NCBI GenBank assembly: GCA_002221725.1 | Contig: NJFT01000149.1 | Coordinates: 39,366-103,365 of the forward strand | From: Scedosporium boydii | Taxonomy: Eukaryota; Ascomycota; Sordariomycetes; Microascales; Microascaceae | DNA length: 64,000 nucleotides | Direction: 5' to 3' | In this document: in pieces, positions 32,729 through 44,012 of the stretch | Layout of the letters: each line of letters opens with the position of its first letter | Position numbering within the stretch: position 1 is the stretch's first letter | Translations under genes and position numbers: made by a program | Notes under the pieces: generated by a model | The model's database searches: none | Seen by the model: only the letters and a program-made list of their open reading frames with translations | What the model was told of the DNA's origin: nothing

Positions 32729-34099
32729 GATGCCGGAAATGTATGAGGGATTCTACGCATTGAGAAGTAGTCATGTTTTGGGATACGGGACCGGCGCATC
32801 TCACTTAAATAACAAGTTTGTGATCGACAAACTCCGTAGGTCGTACCAAAGGATCAAATATCACATGTGTGGTGTGTGGTGCAAGCAACTCTATGAAATT
32901 CGATGTAACCGTTGCTTCCGGCGCATCTCCAAGAGCCAATGCGCGACAACTTCTCCGCCACGCGCAGATGAGTACCCCGTGAATTCAAGAAGCACCCTAG
33001 GGAACGTCGACGGCGCCGATTGGCCAGCGTTCGGATGGGGAATCCGGCTATTCCCAAAGGCGATACCGAGTCCTACTTCCAAGTTCTATTAGGCAGGTGG
33101 AATGGTTTTTCAGAAATCTATGCGAAGAGATGCAAATCGACCTATCGAACTTTTGGAGGTGTAATATGAATTATTTCTATGTCACTGGCATGATCACTCC
33201 ATCCCAAAGACGGCCATCTGGCCACCCGAAATGGGAGCCGGAAGGTGTCGCTCGATAGTAGAGCCGCAAACCTCCAAGTCCTCAGCTTAAGAATGGATAG
33301 TTAACAATCCAAAGGAGCATTTTCAGAGGTGATTTAAACTTGATCATCAATGGCAACGATCAGCCGATTCTTACAATTTGTGGAAACTTAAGGGCGTGAC
33401 AGCAGTGCCTTAATGATATCATGCCCGTCTAATCCTACACTTTGATGTTCACCCTCCTACACCAATACCAAGAGGAGACCTCAGCCCTCCTGCTGATATC
33501 CAAATTGGGCATCCCCAAACCGGATAACTTGCTCATATCGAACGGCTTGGGGAACATTTCCGCGTCTGTGGCGAGGAACAAAATGGTCGACATGGCGAAG
33601 ACAGCACCCTTCCCAAGAGCGTGAGTGAGCGCTTGGAAGGCCTGTGTCTACGTGTGAGTAGACTAGAAGATCGCGGGAAATATCTTACTAGGTCTCATTG
33701 CTGGGGGGGAACAAGACATTAGGGAGAAGGGAGAATTGAAACGCATGGCCTCCCCAAAGACTTCCGAGACGCCATTTTCAACGCCCACCAACTTGGCATA
33801 CGATTATTTTTTTGCGATTGACTCGATCTGCATATTCTAACTGCCCAAGGGGCGCTCGATCTCTGGGACTCCCTATCGGCTAGGAAAATTGGGGACACAC
33901 TACACGGAAAAATGTGCATGTCGTCTAACAGACGGCTTGCCAAGACTCAAAGTAACGGCCCTCCCCATACCCTCCTCGCAAAGAACTAAGTGCTCACTCG
34001 GTTGACTTTTTCTTTAGAAAACTGGTATAAGAGGAAATCATCACCATCTGAGACTCATTGCGACAAAACAAATATATTCTAATTTATAAATCTACTCCC
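32729..34099. other. Intergenic
   Basis: No gene recognised over 1.4 kb. Short open frames near 33,442 and 33,719 have no domain features. Confidence 0.4.
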
Positions 34100-37000
34100 T
34101 TATGATGCCGCCAATTGTTCAGACATGAACTTATGGTAACTCCCGCTAGCCCTCGGATATTGCTCAGTATCATCGTCAGTCTTCTTTCCATTTACCTGTG
34201 TCCTTCCCGAGCCAGCACTGCCGACGCCGTTTGCAACACTATTCGCTCCCTCAACAGGCGCACCCCATCCACCGCCCCCAGGAGTCCACACAATACATTG
34301 GTCGCCAGTTTCCATCTCCACTAGGCCCCGAGGGCCTAGATGAATGATTTTGTGACTTCCATCTTCCTGCTTCTTGGCCCAGAAGTTCACCCCAGCCTGT
34401 CCGTCCTCGCCGCCGTGCATGCCGAACGGCGGCCGTACTCGTCGTTCGGTGATGATGGAGAAGGTGAGGGGAACCCGGCACTCCCAAACACGGACGATCC
34501 CATCCCCGCCGTTAAACTTGCCCCTCCCACCGCTGCCTCGACGGATAGAAAACTCCCGGATCAAGATGGGCAGGCGCCTCTCGAGAAGTTCGATATCGGT
34601 TGTGCGCGTGTTCTGTTCCCGACGTTAGTTTTATAGGGCGAATAATAGAAAGAATCATATTGTGTTCTTACCGTCATATGAATTTGCACCGCGGACGCTC
34701 CGTGCCAAGTCGGACCGGCTCCTTCACCACCGCAAATCGTCTCGCCGTACTTGTATCCATAGCCAGGGAGTGGGGTTCCATCAATGTCGTTACCGGACTT
34801 GTCGAAGAATGCAAAGCAATTCATGCAGCCCTGCGATGCTGCGGCGGCATCGAAGGCCTTGATCAATAACTCCGCAAGTCTTTGGCTAGTGTGAGTGTTG
34901 CCGCAGGAGACTGCCGAACCAACTGTTGGATTCAAGAAGCACCCTTTGGGAATAATGACTTTTGTGGGAGCCAGACAGCCTTGGTTGAGAGGAATGTCGC
35001 TGCCAATGAGAAGTCGAAGGATATATATGATGGCTGAGTACGTAATTGCGACAGGCGCATTCATGTTGGAGTGCATCTCATTTGAGGTCCCCGTAAAATC
35101 AAAGGTAGCCGTGCCGTCTTCATCGATCGATATTGCCACTTTCATGATGGCGCCGTTATCCATTCCTTCAGTAGCGCGGAGAGTGACGGCGCCTCTCTGT
35201 GCCCTTATTTGTTTGAGAAAGTTTCGAACAGCCAGCTCGGCATTTTTCTGGATCTCAGTCATGTAAAAGTGCACCATGTTCCGCCCATATTCTTCCATTA
35301 GGCTACCAATGAGTTGGGCGCCCTTCGCATTTGCCGCGATTTGGGCTTTCAGATCAGAGAGGTTCTCGCGGATCTTGCGCGATGGGGTAACCCCGGGGTA
35401 TTTCCCAGGCTCGGTAAGAATCTTGACGATTCCTTCTTCATCAAAGTGACCGTCCCTGACAAGAAAGAAGGACTCAATCAGGGCGCCTTCCTGCCATAGA
35501 TAGGTGGAGTTGGACGGCATTGAAGTGCCGTGCAGCCCTCCGATATCTTATGAATGTAGTTAGTCGATCATCCGAACTGAGAATATGCGTTGAAGATGTG
35601 CGAGGAGAAGCAAACCCAATCACTTACCTGTATGGTGCCCACGAGATGCTGTGTAGAAGCAAATGGTTTTCCCATCACTCTCAAATACCGGTGTAATAAC
35701 AGTGATGTCCGGCAGATGTGTCCCGCCGGCCTCCGGATGGTTCGACACGAGAACATCCCCAGGTCTCAGGTTGCCATTGTGTCTCTCATGTTGATACTTG
35801 ACGGCATAACTCATACTACCGAGATGGACAGGGACATCTAGAACGGTTGAGATATGTCAGCGATATGTCGGTGTTGAGGAGGAGACTAATAGTGCTGTCA
35901 TACGCGGCGCATTTGCAACAAGGTCGCCTTCAGGACCGAAGACAGCACAGCTGAAATCTAAACGCTCCTTGATGTTTAGAGAGATACTGGTCTTCTGGAG
36001 AGTAAGGCCCATCTGCTCTGCAATGCTCATGAACCGATGAGAGAAAACGCTGAGCTTGATAGGATCCACAACATTGGCTTCGGCGTTATTATAGTCCTTA
36101 AGGGGAGCATTCGGCATCTCAATCACCACATGCGAAGACAAAATCTTCGCCTCAGCCCCAGGAACAATAACGATAGTCTGAGTATTGTCAATCACAATTG
36201 CCGGACCGGTTACGGCGCTCCCCGTGGGGATATGGTCGAGCTTATAAACCTTCGCATCTACGAGCTTCCCGGAGAAGAACACCGTGCTCTGTAAAGATAA
36301 TAATTAGCTCGGGCATATATGCATTGCGGAGCGGGCGCAATCTCACCAATTCTGTGTGGGCAGACTTCGTGTAGGAGAATGCCGATTCCGCCAATTCCTT
36401 AGCCAAGGCATCAGAGTCCGCGGTGGTGTTGTCACCCTTCCCAATGCCGCGAACACGAATGTCGTCGATAATAACCTTGTGGTCTTGCGAGAAAGAGAAA
36501 GATAGCTCCCTAAGATGGGTGGCTGCAAGGAGCGCCCGCCAATCTCCATCCGCCGGTTGCTGAATCATGAAGTTGGTATTAGTCCCGTGGTATCGCAGGT
36601 TCAAAAAGGGCTCGAAGACGATCGCCTTCAGAGGTATCCCCTGGGATACAAGGCCTTTTCTGACGGTCTCTTTCAGGGCATCTATCCTCTCCTGCACCTT
36701 TGGCAACGTCTTCTCGGACAATATCTCACTGCTAGGTTCCTGGGCCTCCTGAACGACCTCGGCGAGGGCCATACCGTAGGCGGAAAGAATGCTTGAGTAC
36801 TTGTGGAGAATGACTCGCCTGATGCCCAGTCTGGAGGCGATTTCACAAGCATGCTGGCCTCCCGCGCCCCCAAAGACAGCCAACTGATGCTGACTCGTCT
36901 CAAAGCCACGCGCTTCGGTAATGGCACGAATGGGTCGACACATGCCCTCATTTGCGACGTCGAGGAACCCGTAAGCCACTTCCTGTGGCGTCATCGATCG

Positions 37001-38605
37001 CCCAGTCTCGGCATTGATGGCTCTTGTCAGTTCCTCAAATTTTAGAGCGACAATCTCCGTATCCAAAGGGAGATTCTCGTCCGGGCCAAAAATTGATGGG
37101 AAGAAGGAGGGGATTATTCGTCCGAGATACAGGTTTGCATCGGTGACAGTCAACGGACCGCCTTTCCGGTAAGCGGCAGGCCCAGGGTGGGCTCCTGCGC
37201 TCTATCCATGTCGTCAGTGAGAACCAGCAGAAGTGGCAGTAGGATGTTGAAGAAGTAATTTTCTCACCTCTGGCCCGACCTTGAAAAGTCCGTTTGACCA
37301 AGACAAGATGCTTCCGCCTCCGGCGGCGACGGTGTTGATGTCTAGCTGGGGACTCTGAAGAGAGACTCCCGCCGTCGTAGTCTCAAAAACATGCTCGTAA
37401 TTTCCGCCGAATCGACTAACATCTGTTGAAGTGCCGCCCATGTCAAACCCAATCAAGGGCGTCTTCCCGTCATATGATGTTCTCGCGAAGCCCACAACAC
37501 CACCTATTCGGGAGTAAATAATGGAAAACCCTTATCATAGATGGGTTGAATGAGGGAACAAACCTGCGGGGCCACTCAGAATTCCGCGAAGGCCGTTAAA
37601 TTTGTCGTAGCTAGTGAGGCCTCCGTCGCTTTGCATGAACTGACAGTTCACGCCGTCCAGGTTTCCACCCTGAAACCTGCGCGAGAAGCCCGTCACGTAT
37701 TCTTTGATCTTGGGAGTTAAATAAGCATCCGCTACGGCAGAACTGCCGCGCGGGATCATTTTGACCATACCGCCAGCGACGCTGGAGGAAATCGATATGT
37801 ACTGGAAGCCAAGTTCGGTAGCAATCTCGGCGACGCGGAGCTCATGGTTGGGGTAGAGATACGAATGTGCGAGGCAGATGGCGAGAGTACCAATCCCCTT
37901 TTCTCGAATAAGAGCCAACTTGTTTCGGACTTCCTTCTCGTCGAGTGGTTTGAGAATGCGGAGAAGATCCCCTGTAACTCCACGAACCAGGGTTCCCGGT
38001 GTCTCTTCACGGCCGAACCGAGGGTCCTCGGTGAAGCCTTCAAAAGCAATTCTTTCCGAGATTTCACAAACTTGGTCATAGAGCAATTCCGGCTTACGAA
38101 TGCCCAAGGCGAAAAGTTTTGGGCGGGTCTGGTAGCCAATCTCGAGGACATCACGGAAACCCTCCGTGACGACTAGGGCGTGCCGTGTTCCCTTTCGTTC
38201 CAGGAGAGCTGCCGCCGAATTAGAGAGTTTCACTGAGGGAGACGAGAAAACAAACCATTAGTCGCTACAGTGGTTCCCATGCGAATTGATCTGATCAATT
38301 CTTTAGGTAGTAGCTCCGATCGGAGTATAGTCTGGCTGGTGGCCAATTCCAGTACACGACGAATCCCTAGAGACAGTTAGGAAAGCTGGTTCATCGGAAA
38401 GTATGATTCGAAAAAGTGACAAGGGTGCCTTCCCACCTTCAGCTGGCGCATCATCATACGATTCAGGATTGACAGAGAGTAGTTTGATGACAATGTCAGG
38501 GCGCCCGGGCACCTTTGCCCAAACATCTGTAAAGGTACCGCCGCGATCGATGGCAATCTCGATGCTCTTAGGCTTGAGATCGTCGAATACAGTGCCGGCA
38601 GCCAT
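34100..38605 (-). CDS. 5-oxoprolinase / N-methylhydantoinase (fused HyuA-HyuB), ATP-dependent
   Basis: There are nine exons on the minus strand: 38605-38437, 38366-38256, 38208-37564, 37503-37268, 37201-36347, 36288-35903, 35836-35628, 35546-34672 and 34612-34100. The total is 3,999 nt and 1,332 residues, the usual length. The N-terminal HyuA half has the ATP-binding signature [27 protein letters not shown] and [14 protein letters not shown]. The HyuB half follows with [34 protein letters not shown] and the glycine-rich GPTWHGA, PRGSG-like and TPGGGGWG segments. Such enzymes open cyclic amides such as 5-oxoproline or hydantoins using ATP. Adjacent genes for a FAD oxidoreductase, a transporter and a regulator suggest breakdown of a nitrogen heterocycle; the true substrate is open. 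Confidence 0.95.
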
Positions 38606-39287
38606 ATTGTCCCTTCCTGAACCAATCTCAGAACTTGTGAAGAAGAACGGACTGGTCAATGATACCCCGACAGAGAGACAAGGGCCGCTTTAAAGCATGC
38701 CACTCAGCCATGAGGAACTTGATGAATGCCCGTTTGCTTGTTAATAACTGGGATGTACTTTTCCGCATTCCCCGGCTCTTCGGAAGTTTCCGTCGCCGGA
38801 ATCTCGGGCTCTTTGGTCCCGTATGCCTGGGCAGTGTAGTTCGCACGAGTCCGATGCATTGTCGCACGAGTCCGACGCACTCCACGCGGGTCCGATGAAC
38901 GTCGCAAGAGGCCGAGGCAAATGCCGAATTTGGTGATTGCAAGGAAGATAGTCTATCGGATAACTCCGGGGTTTTCGGTTTCGTTACTCGCCCTCGCCCC
39001 GATCATTCAAATCTACCAACGCACTCGGATTGCTTCCTGCTTAACCACGGGTCCGGATCTAAGAGAACAGAGGGCTTGTGACAATCTTCGACGCCAAGGA
39101 TCGAATCATCCTTGCTCTTACATTAATAACACAATCATAAACCGGATTTCCTTGGTGGGAATCCTTTCTTTCACTAGACAAGTAAAAAGAGATGCCTTAA
39201 ATTTTTTTCTCAGTTTTATCTATTTTTTTCCCCTTCCCTCTTCAGAGTTCAAAAAGCTCAGCGTTCAGTCATACATGTATACAATCT
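38606..39287. promoter_or_regulatory. Divergent promoter of oxoprolinase and FAD oxidoreductase
   Basis: The two genes diverge across 682 bp. The space has a CGG-N6-CCG palindrome-like site (CGGAAGTTTCCG, 38781-38792) and a four-copy ~21-bp repeat (38841-38922) rich in GTCCGA. Shared control is inferred. Confidence 0.4.
38841..38922 (+). repeat. Four ~21-bp tandem repeats in a divergent promoter
   Basis: Units of the form TCGCACGAGTCCGATGCATTG start near 38841, 38862, 38882 and 38902. The first two are nearly identical and the last two more diverged. The period is close to two helical turns. Confidence 0.6.
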
Positions 39288-40761
39288 ATGTCCCCATTCA
39301 GTGAAGCCATGTCACCCAGCCAACACCACCCTTCGCTGCCGACAACCTCGCCTGGCCTTTCACTTTGGCACGTCACAACGCGAGGCTTTCCGTACCTAAA
39401 TGTCAACAACGCTTCCACCGTGCCACACACTTCGAAATATGTAATAATTGGGTCTGGCATCTCGGGTGCACTTACAGCCTTCTCTTTGATCAAGGAGGGT
39501 GTCCCGGGAGCGGATATCATGATAGTCGAAGCCCGTGAAGCCGCATCTGGCGCCAGCAGTAGAAACGCTGGACATGTTCGCCCAGACGCTTTCCGCGGGT
39601 TTTCAACGTATGCCGCCATGCACGGACCCGAGCAAGCGCGCAAGATCATCGAGAATGAGAAGTTGGTCTTGGAGCGTGTCGCAGCGTTCGTCGAGGAGAA
39701 TGGCACGGCCTGTGACTTCAACTTCGCAAGGACGTTTGATGTGTGCATGACCCCTGAATTTTCCGCTCTTGAGGCTAGAAGCTTTCAGGAGTATCAGGGG
39801 TCTGGGGGAGACGTCAGCCACGTCCGGGTCCACGAGGGAGAGCAGGCGAGCAAGGCTACGGGGATCCAGAGCGCAATTTCAGCGTATGAATGGCCAGCGG
39901 CGTCGATTCACCCCGGAAAACTTGCGCAATGGCTTCTAGCTTTTGACATTGAGAAGGGGGCGAGACTTTGGACACACTGTCCGGTGAAATCAGTAACACC
40001 ATCGAAAGTCTCCAAATGGGACGTGCATACACCTCGAGGCACGATTGCAACGCAGACTGTCGTTCACTGCACAAATGCCTACGCGCCCTTTCTCCTTCCA
40101 CAGCTGCAAGGCGCCATCACACCAAACATGGCACAGGCACACTCAATCGTTCCCAACACTGCATTGTCGGGGTCGAATATTCTTCCCTCGACGTACTCGC
40201 TACGTTTCTCACTGCATCACTTCTATTCTCTTATTCAGCGACAGGGCGACGGGATGATAGTTATCGGCGCATCAAGGACGAACCCAAACCTGAGTCAAAA
40301 GACCAGGGATGAAATGTTTGGCTCTGATGATGGCGGACATAACAGAGAGATTGCGCAAGATGCATTGAAAACCTTCAGCAACGTGTTTCCTAAATACGCC
40401 AAAGTTGGGCAGAAATGTCAAGGTGAAGGTCTCGACAGGGCATGGACCGGAATCATTGCCAAGTCATCGGACGCTGTCCCCTGGATCGGTAAGATCACTG
40501 GCCTCGATGGTCAATGGATATGTGCTGGATTCAATGGTCACGGTCGGTCACTCTTTACTTACTCTCCTTAACATGTATAGTATGCGGAATAATGATACTA
40601 ACTAGATGGCAGGGATGGCAAGAATCTTCTCTTGTGCGCCGGGTGTTGCAAAGTTGATACGCGGTGGTGCTTGGGAGGATACGGGGTTACCCGAGTGCTT
40701 TCAATACAGCAACGAACGCTTCTCCAAAAACATTTCCCTGGTATCCCGTTCCCTCCTGTAG
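39288..40761 (+). CDS. FAD-dependent oxidoreductase (DAO family)
   Basis: Two exons, 39288-40542 and 40613-40761, give 467 residues; the join restores GFNGHGMARIFSCAPG, the conserved C-terminal FAD-contact region of the family. The dinucleotide motif VIIGSGISGALTAFSLI and the EARE/ASGASSRNAGHVRP stretch mark a D-amino-acid-oxidase-type fold, as in fungal amine and imino-acid oxidases. It probably oxidises a C-N bond with release of hydrogen peroxide or electron transfer. There is no signal peptide and no C-terminal peroxisomal tripeptide (it ends RSLL). Its divergent pairing with the oxoprolinase suggests consecutive steps of one catabolic route. Confidence 0.92.
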
Positions 40762-41497
40762 GGTAGATTGAAAACAATATATTTTGTCAATTCTGCAAAT
40801 AATTATATCAAGCTCTAGAAGAGTTATTGTTGTCGTATAAGATCATTAATGTCAAATATATCACCTTTCTTCCGCTGTAAGACGAAACAATCCGGAATTC
40901 AAAGTAGACACTGGAGGGAAATAGGATGATGTGGAATGCGAACCTACAGTCTGCCAGTGGCAGCAGTGGGAGGAGGCAAACTCTCCGCCGTTAGAAGCTT
41001 TCCCTAAATTGATATTACTCGTCACTGCAAGGATCACAAACATCTTATCCAGTTCTCCGGAACAGCAGTCTCTGGGGATGCAAGACAATTATGAGTTAAC
41101 TTCCTCTTGAGATCTACTAGTTGGTCGCTAGCGCAGTCGAAGATCCCTGATGTTTCTCCACTTTCATGATAACAGGGATCATCTTATTTGCCGAGTCTCG
41201 CCCAAATGTTCGGGTGAGTCCGATTATCTCCTTCTACCGCGCCCTCTTGAATCGGCTATCACCGATTACAGCGGGGTAGTGCGTATCTCGGCCCACTTCC
41301 CCCGAATACCGGGGTTGAGGTCTTGTGCACCCGCCGCGGAGTGAATGCGAAGTGTAAACATCATCAACTATCAGCCAAGGACCATGCACTCGGTGTTAGT
41401 ATAATAAGCCTCAGCTATCCCATGGTAATGATGGCAAGATGTCATCTCTATTCCTAAGGCAACGCATAGAGTGTCAGAACCAAGTCCTCCAGCCGCC

Positions 41498-43038
41498 ATG
41501 CAGTCCCCCACACCCCAGAGAAAGGGTAGTTCCGACCAGATTCAAGCCGCCCCTGAACATGACAATCGCTCTGTCGTCGACGAAAAACTCGAGAAGGTGG
41601 TCCAGATAGGTGAGATTCGAGTTCTTGGTCTAGACGCTGAGGATGAAGAGTTCTACGTCAACTTTGGTGAGGAAAGGCGAAAGAAATTGGTCCATCGTGT
41701 GTGTCCGTCCCTGCTCCCCATCATACAAGGATTGAGAGACCCTAGGCTAACATGATTGTTACATCTGTGTTCAAGATCGATATCCGCCTCGCTCCGATGC
41801 TTGCAATTTTGTACCTCATCTCCAACCTGGACCGCACCAATATCGGCAACGCCAATATTGAGGGGCTTTCCGAGGATCTCGGCTTGACAGGCGTACAATA
41901 TAACACTGCACTTTCCATCCTCTTTGTCACATACGTTGGATTCGGTATGTTCGCTTCATTTACTTATGACAGTTGGGGGTGCCCGATTTGAGGCTACAAC
42001 TCAGATGCTGACAACGGGTGATAGAGGTTCCTAGCAACATCATTTTAAAGAAGTTCACGAGGCCTTCGCAGTATATCGGGATTATCGTGACTTGTTGGGG
42101 TATTGTCATGACCCTTACTGGCGTTGTTCAAAATTACGCCGGCCTAGTGGCTTGCAGGCTCCTCCTCGGCCTATTTGAGTGAGTTGCCTTTTCCGCTCAA
42201 GCGGCTTGGGCTCGTGATTAACCGAACCATAATCATAGGGCTGGATTCTACCCCGCGGCAATCTACATCAGCAGCACCTGGTATCGTGCGCAAGAGTTAT
42301 CCACGCGTATTGCCTATCTTTATCTCACGAGTGCCCTCGCATCGGCCTTCTCTGGGTTACTCGCAGCCGCTATTGCAGGCATGGACGGCGTCGGTGGCTA
42401 TGCCGGATGGAGATGGATCTTTCTCCTCGAAGGCATTGGAACTGTCGTCCTAGGTGTCATGTGCTTCTTTTTACTTCTAGACTCACCGCGACTGTCGAAA
42501 TGGCTCACGCCAGAAGAAGTTAGATATCTGGAGATCCAGCAGTTTATCCAGGACGGCGGAGAGTTCGGCAAAAGATCTAACCAGGCAACCTGGAAGGTGC
42601 TCCGCGCAACTCTTCTAGATTGGAAGCTCTACGGCACTAGTCTCCTATTGTTCGTGAATATCACGGCAGGCTACGGTGTCAAACTCACGATGCCAGCCAT
42701 TATTAAAGGAATGGGATTCAAAAACCGCAACGCTCAGCTCCTTACCGCACCTCCCTATCTCGTCGGCGCCTTGTCCACCATCGTGTCATCAAAGATTTCC
42801 GATCGATTCTTCAAACGGATGCCATTCGTTGTAATTCCTTGGATGATTTTCATCATTGGATACGCAGTAAGTTACTATTCTGCCTTTTCGCCAGCCACAA
42901 CTCCTGAGACTAACACACATTCGAGGTAATCATGTCATACGGAGCACACACTGCCGATCATGTAGGACCCTCCTACTTCGCCGTGTTTCTAGTATGCATT
43001 GGTCTGTTCCCCGTAAATCCTGCAATTAGCACTGTGAG

Positions 43039-43069
<31 letters not shown>

Positions 43070-43421
43070 GGGTGACTATCAGGTGTGCTGATGAGCTTCG
43101 AAGTGGACTGCGAACAATCTCACCCCAGCAAGCCGGCGGGCTGTTGGAATCGCGTTTTTCAACACCATCGGAAATATCGGTGGTGTACTCGGAAGCTTCA
43201 TGTTCCTTACACGTGAGGCTCCCGCATATCCCACTGGATACGGAACGTCCCTAGGCGTTTTGGCAGCAGGAATCCTCATTGCCATTGGTTTGGAGGCGGC
43301 GTTCTGGTTCATCAACAGAAACAGATCTCGACAAACCGAGGATGAAATTCGATCTAAATACACCGAGCAGGAACTGTCAGACCTTGGAGACAGATCCCCT
43401 CTTTACAGATATACGCTGTAA
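41498..43421 (+). CDS. MFS transporter, allantoate/nicotinate-permease-like
   Basis: There are six exons: 41498-41698, 41776-41944, 42025-42178, 42239-42866, 42926-43033 and 43104-43421, giving 525 residues with all phases consistent. Signatures are RIDIRLAPMLAILYLISNLD, RTNIGNANIEGL, the CRLLLGLFEAGFYP loop, GYAGWRWIFLLEGIG, and NNLTPASRRAVGIAFFNTIG near the last helices. About twelve membrane spans are visible. The family imports anionic vitamins, ureides and small acids. Gene order puts it with the oxoprolinase and oxidoreductase, so it may take up their substrate. The fifth intron contains a long CT microsatellite. Confidence 0.93.
43037..43070. repeat. CT microsatellite plus T run in an intron
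   Basis: About a dozen TC dinucleotides followed by a T run fill most of the fifth transporter intron (43034-43103), acting as an unusually long polypyrimidine tract. Confidence 0.7.
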
Positions 43422-44012
43422 TAGGCATCGAGGAATGTGTTGAGGCCCTGTGGATACATCATCAGAGTAGCTGCTCACTCGCTCTCTCAGCAGAGTAGTC
43501 AGGAGTGAACAAATAAGATGTTTAACAAGATGCCACACTTGATTCGTATTTACCGTTCTCGTCAGGCGTAATAAGCATTTTTTTTTTCTTTTTTTTTTGA
43601 GCCACGGATGGCCCAGCGCTCTGATAGAGCCTAGTGCTTTTCTCCTTCTACCAATTTGCCGACCACGATACCGCGATAGCAGAGGTTGAATTGATCCCTT
43701 ATGTTAGAAGGGGAAAGAAGCATTGAACCAATTAAATAGAGTACAAGAATCTGGCGACGATATTCTTCTCCACTCCCGATAAGAACAGTTGAACTCAAAA
43801 GTGGTGAGGATGTGTACTATCTCGAATGGGGGAAAGCTCAATTCCGACATTATTAACCGACATCCATGCCGACATGGATCTTGCATAAAGACCCAGTTTC
43901 CCCGCGTTTTGGACCTTCTGTTCCTGCTATATTCATGCAGTCTTTTCTTGGACATCCCACACAGGTTATGCTGTAATAATCTAGCAAAAGATAAATATCA
44001 TTGTTTGGAATC
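43422..44012. other. Intergenic
   Basis: No gene recognised; T-rich runs occur near 43,577-43,599. Confidence 0.4.

Noticed and set aside
41298..41316. CCG-N5-CGG palindrome-like site before the second MFS gene
   Set aside because: A single copy without recurrence nearby; not enough to call an operator.
43600..43690. Possible tRNA-like segment near GGCCCAGCGCTCTGATAG
   Set aside because: A D-arm-like piece is present but no matching acceptor, anticodon or T-loop structure could be drawn.
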